64,000 bases of DNA from Piscinibacter sp047602365 (GTDB lineage: Bacteria > Pseudomonadota > Gammaproteobacteria > Burkholderiales > Burkholderiaceae_C): assembly GCA_047602365.1 (NCBI GenBank), contig JASGHM010000002.1, positions 1,798,001 to 1,862,000 on the forward strand, given 5' to 3'. Made by a program: the position numbers and the translations under genes. Of this stretch, positions 60,884-64,000 are shown one piece after another. The notes under the pieces were generated by a model. That model saw only the letters and a list, made by a program, of their open reading frames with translations. It was not told where the DNA came from and did not search any database. Position 1 is the stretch's first letter. Each line of letters begins with the position of its first letter.

Positions 60884-62052
60884 AGTTTCCAGGTGCCGTT
60901 CTCGATGCGCACCATCACCTGGGCGCGCTGGTCGACGCCGTTGTGGTCGCTCGGGCCCATGTTGAACACGCCCTGCGAGCCGACGAACTCCTTGGTGCCC
61001 TCGATGGCGTCGCGCAGCGCGGTGCGGAACTCGGCGGTGCCGGGCTGGGCTTTCTTGATGGCCACGGCGGCGGCCTGCTGGATGATCAGCAGACCGTCCC
61101 ACATCGTCGCGGCGAACAGCGAGCGGCTGCCAGCGCCGTACTTGGTCTCGAAGCGCTGCACGAAGTCCACCGCCGGCTTCTTCACCGCGCTGGCATCGGG
61201 CAGTTGCTCGGCCACCAGCACCGGCGCGACGGTCATGTAGCCGCCTTCCAGGTCCTTGCCGCCGACGCGCAGGAAGTCGTTGTTGGCCACGCCCTGGGTC
61301 TGGTAGACCGCGCCCTTGTAGCCGCGCTTGGCCAGCTCGATCTGCGGCAGCGCGCCCGGCGTGCCGGCGCTGAGGATGTAGACCGCGTCGGGGTTGGCGG
61401 CGAGGATCTTGACGATCTGCGCGGTGACGCTCTGGTCGGTCGGCGCGTATTTCTCGACGGCGACGAGCTTGACACCCTTGGCGGCGGCGACCTGCTCGGT
61501 GACCTTCAGGAAGCCTTCGCCGTAGCTGTTCGACACGCCGATCGTCGCGATCGTCTTGCCCTTGTTCTTCAGCACATGGTCGATGACCATGGTGGCCGAG
61601 ATCTGCTCGGTCGGTGAGAGCTTGAAGGCCCACTTGCGCGGCCCGTCCTGCGGCAGCACGATCGCGCCGCCGCCGGCCATCGAGATCACCGGCACGCCGG
61701 CCTGGCCGGCAGTCTCGACCACCGCCAGCGACGGCGGCGTCAGCGACGAGCCGATGATCAGGTCGACCTTCTCCTCGCTGATCAGCTTCTGCGCGTTCTT
61801 GGTCGCGGTGGTGCTGTCGGTGCCATCGTTGAGCACGGTGAAGCGCACCTTCTGCCCGGCCATGTCGGCCGTCCACAGCTTCAGCGCGTTCTCGGCCGGG
61901 ATGCCCAGCGAGGCGCCGGGCCCGGTCAGCGACAGCGTGACGCCGATGTGGATGTCGGCGCGCGCGCCGGCCGCGAAGGCCAGCGAGACGGCGGCGACGG
62001 AAGGCACGAGCAGGCGGCGCAGGCGGCGCGCTGCGGCAGAGGCGAACGACAT
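60874..62052 (-). CDS. ABC transporter substrate-binding protein
   Basis: A 392-residue periplasmic binding protein of the LivK type with a signal peptide (RLLVPSVAAVSLAFAAGARA) and DIHIGVTLSLTGPGASLGIP. EEKVDLIIGSSLTPPSLAVV parallels the protein at 8075, of which it is a clear paralogue. No permease genes are nearby. Divergent from luxR at 62187. Confidence 0.88.
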   Translation of the reverse strand: MSFASAAARRLRRLLVPSVAAVSLAFAAGARADIHIGVTLSLTGPGASLGIPAENALKLWTADMAGQKVRFTVLNDGTDSTTATKNAQKLISEEKVDLIIGSSLTPPSLAVVETAGQAGVPVISMAGGGAIVLPQDGPRKWAFKLSPTEQISATMVIDHVLKNKGKTIATIGVSNSYGEGFLKVTEQVAAAKGVKLVAVEKYAPTDQSVTAQIVKILAANPDAVYILSAGTPGALPQIELAKRGYKGAVYQTQGVANNDFLRVGGKDLEGGYMTVAPVLVAEQLPDASAVKKPAVDFVQRFETKYGAGSRSLFAATMWDGLLIIQQAAAVAIKKAQPGTAEFRTALRDAIEGTKEFVGSQGVFNMGPSDHNGVDQRAQVMVRIENGTWKLQP

Positions 62053-62186
62053 CGATGTCTCCTGTGGGGCCCGGTGACCGGGATAGTCCCGAGCGAATTG
62101 ACCTGCGTCAGAGGCTAACGTCCGCTTGCAGCGCTGTATGTCCTCCGCGCTGTGGACAGACAAACCCGGCTCCCGCCCCGCTCGCC

Positions 62187-62960
62187 ATGGAACTCCGCTC
62201 GCTGCGGCCCGACGCCGCCGTCCACCTGCCGCAGGGCGAAGCGGCGGCAGCGCTGTCCGGCCTGATCGGCTGCATCGGCGATGCGCAGTTCGGCCAGCGC
62301 GGCATCGAGCAGCTCGCGCGCCTGCTGCCGCTGGGCTGGTGGACGGTCTACCGGATCTTCGACGACGCACCGCCGGTGCTGCATTTCGGCGGCTGCCTGC
62401 AGGCCGAGGACTGCGTGGCCGACGCCTTCGATGCCTACCGCAACGGCCTGTGGCGCCACGACCGCGCGCTGGGCGGCGTGCGCGAGCGCATCGCCCGCGG
62501 CGACGCCGTGCTCAGCCACCTGCACGCGCTGGAACTGGCGCCCGAGCACCGCCGCCGGGTCTTCCAGCGCCACGGACTGTCGGAGCGCCTGTCGCTGTCC
62601 TGCGAAGACGCCGACGGCGCGCTGCTGGCCGTCAACCTGTACCGCCACGAGAGCCAGGTCGCCTTCTCCGACGCCGAACGCGACACGCTGCATTCGCTCG
62701 GGCCGCTGCTGCTGAGTTGCGTGGTGCGGCACCTGGCGCTGCGGCCGCAGGCAGCACCGGCGGTGGTTGCCTTCGCTGCGCTGACGAAGCGCGAACGCGA
62801 GGTCTGCGAACGGCTGCTGCGCGGCTGGACGCACGATGGCATCGCCGCGGATCTGCAGGTTTCCCCGGCGACGGTGAAGACCTATCGCGATCGGGCCTTC
62901 GAGCGGCTGGGGATTCACCAGCGGCACGAGTTGTTCGCGTTGGCCTTGCAGGGGCGTTGA
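62187..62960 (+). CDS. LuxR-family transcriptional regulator
   Basis: A 257-residue regulator ending in a LuxR HTH: LTKREREVCERLLRGWTHDG, IAADLQVSPATVKTYRDRAF, ERLGIHQRHELFAL. The HTH region is especially close to that at 5111. The start MELRSLRPDAAV is chosen by comparison with the other copies; the open frame extends 44 codons further. Divergent from the substrate-binding gene. Confidence 0.85.
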   Translation: MELRSLRPDAAVHLPQGEAAAALSGLIGCIGDAQFGQRGIEQLARLLPLGWWTVYRIFDDAPPVLHFGGCLQAEDCVADAFDAYRNGLWRHDRALGGVRERIARGDAVLSHLHALELAPEHRRRVFQRHGLSERLSLSCEDADGALLAVNLYRHESQVAFSDAERDTLHSLGPLLLSCVVRHLALRPQAAPAVVAFAALTKREREVCERLLRGWTHDGIAADLQVSPATVKTYRDRAFERLGIHQRHELFALALQGR

Positions 62961-63537
62961 GCTTCTGGTTCCCGGCTTCTGGCTTGGAGCGGCGCGGCGG
63001 GCGGTTGCCGGCAGGGGCTCATGCGGTGGCGGTCGGCCTTGCAGGCCGACTCCACTGCGATGCTCGCGCCCAGGTCGCGCCGCGAAACTCACTGCGCGAG
63101 CCTTGCTCGCTCCGTTCAAACAGTCGCGGCGAAATCAGTTCACGAAGCGCGCTCGCGCGCGCCGACCTGGACACTGTGCTTCTCGTCGCCACCCAAATCG
63201 CCCCTGCCGGCAACCGCCCGCCGCGCTGAACCCAGCGTGGTGAGCGACCATTCTTTGCAGGCCACCATCGGTTCGCCAAGCCGCAGCCGGGCAGCGCACG
63301 GCGTGCCTGTGAGCCGCCGAGGAGCGCAGGGCTTGCGGCCCGCGCGCGCAGCGCGCTACGTGGTCATGCTCGCCGCGGTTGTCTGAACGGAGCGAGCGCA
63401 GCTCGCGCAGTGAGTTCTGCGGCGCGGCCGCAAGCCCGAGCACCGCAGGGAAGTCGGCGCGATGCGCCGACCGGCTCAGCGGCACGCCGTGCGCTGCCCG
63501 GCTGCGGCTTGGCCGCTCCGTACGCCGAGGACAATCC
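62961..63537. repeat. Repeat-rich intergenic region with nested palindromes
   Basis: 577 bp without a supported gene. One inverted repeat pairs 63086-63118 with 63384-63416 (33 bases, three mismatches at the centre); another pairs 63275-63307 with 63481-63513 (33 bases, essentially perfect, with similarity continuing inward). The two dyads interlock rather than nest. Probably several decayed copies of interspersed palindromic repeats. Confidence 0.55.
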
Positions 63538-64000
63538 TCAGCCCCCCTGCCCCTCCGCCCGCAACGCCTCATCAACCAGGCGACGGAACTGGATCAAGGC
63601 CGAATCCATCGCCAGGGGCAGCATCGGCGCATCCGGCTTCATCGCGAGCACCCCGGCCTGCGCGGTGATCATGTCGCGGTCCTCGTTGAAGGCCTGCACC
63701 AGGCTGGCGAATACGTTGTCGACCAGGCTGGTGCCGCCCTGGTCGGTCGGCACCGCCTGCTGGAAGAAGTAGTGGGTGCTGTTCTCGGTCTCCGGCGTCA
63801 GCGCCTGGCAGGAATGCAGCCGCACCGACAGCGGCCCGTCCGCCTCGGTGGTGCCGGTCGGCCGCCCGCCCGAGTGCATCAGCAGCGTCGACGGCAGCAG
63901 GAAGTCGTAGACGAAGTGGCGGTCGATGTTCGAGTCGAACGAACGCATGCGCGTGTAGAACGGCGGCGGCGGCACGTCCTTCACGTGGCGCGAGACACGC
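63538..64000 (-). CDS. Rieske oxygenase (VanA-like), C-terminal part
   Basis: The frame continues beyond the right edge, so the N-terminal Rieske domain is outside. The visible 154 codons match the catalytic-domain C-terminus of VanA-type oxygenases: HSCQALTPETENSTHYFFQQ, VFASLVQAFNEDRDMITAQA, IQFRRLVDEALRAEG. It is a close relative of the gene at 7008, which has the same HSCQALTPET motif. Confidence 0.85.
   Translation of the reverse strand, partial: RVSRHVKDVPPPPFYTRMRSFDSNIDRHFVYDFLLPSTLLMHSGGRPTGTTEADGPLSVRLHSCQALTPETENSTHYFFQQAVPTDQGGTSLVDNVFASLVQAFNEDRDMITAQAGVLAMKPDAPMLPLAMDSALIQFRRLVDEALRAEGQGG

Overview
The window is high-GC DNA (GC-rich third codon positions, densely packed genes, ATGA/GTGA overlaps) from a free-living diazotrophic proteobacterium. 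Gene content and gene order suggest a betaproteobacterium of the Rubrivivax/Leptothrix/Ideonella type (Burkholderiales). This is an inference from protein character; no rRNA or tRNA gene is present to test it.

Layout. 1-9.2 kb: left flank with a truncated di-heme (DUF1111) lipoprotein, an acyl-CoA synthetase/enoyl-CoA hydratase pair, LuxR and LysR regulators, a VanA-like Rieske oxygenase and a periplasmic substrate-binding protein. 9.25-17.9 kb: the nifB operon (nifB, ferredoxin, IscA-like, TPR-like, LRV Fe-S protein, two nifZ, a second cysteine desulfurase, nifT, and an unusual trio of a DegT-like protein without its PLP lysine, a SIR2-like protein and a [2Fe-2S] ferredoxin). 17.9-20.9 kb: non-nif insert (contractile-injection tail-tube protein, small unknown protein, MBL hydrolase). 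20.9-23.9 kb, minus strand: FmdB-like, draG, draT, an unknown and a truncated haemoglobin, divergent from nifHDK. 24.0-28.9 kb: nifHDK plus two small unknowns. 29.0-31.3 kb: a large lipoprotein. 31.4-37.9 kb: nifE, a chemoreceptor, then nifN-nifX-DUF269-CCE_0567-fdxB-nifQ. 37.9-46.1 kb: a molybdenum block (modABC, modE, modD, a short ModE paralogue, a DUF2325 protein and several unknowns) carrying five ModE-like inverted repeats. 46.2-51.1 kb: an ISC-type Fe-S operon (iscS, iscU, erpA-like, iscA, hscA, fdx) under a nif promoter. 51.1-56.8 kb: nifV, nifW, fixABCX and a ferritin-like protein. 56.9-58.6 kb: nifA of the oxygen-sensitive (cysteine-motif) type. 58.6-64 kb: right flank with LuxR, Rieske oxygenase, substrate-binding protein, another LuxR, and a truncated Rieske oxygenase, separated by palindromic repeats.

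How it works together. Six -24/-12 (sigma-54) promoters can be read directly, before nifB, nifH, nifE, nifN, iscS and nifV. Each has an upstream TGT-N10-ACA NifA site (three perfect, three with one mismatch) and an IHF-like site between it and the promoter. NifHDK is the enzyme; NifB, E, N, X, Q, V and the ferredoxins build FeMo-cofactor; the ISC operon and the IscA/NifS-like proteins supply clusters; ModABC brings in molybdate under ModE control; FixABCX supplies electrons; DraT/DraG switch NifH by ADP-ribosylation; NifA drives the regulon and itself lies behind two FNR/FixK-like boxes. No nifL, nifM or full-length nifU is seen in the window.

The flanks carry paralogous Rieske/substrate-binding/LuxR modules on both sides, suggesting the nif island sits inside what was once one catabolic locus.
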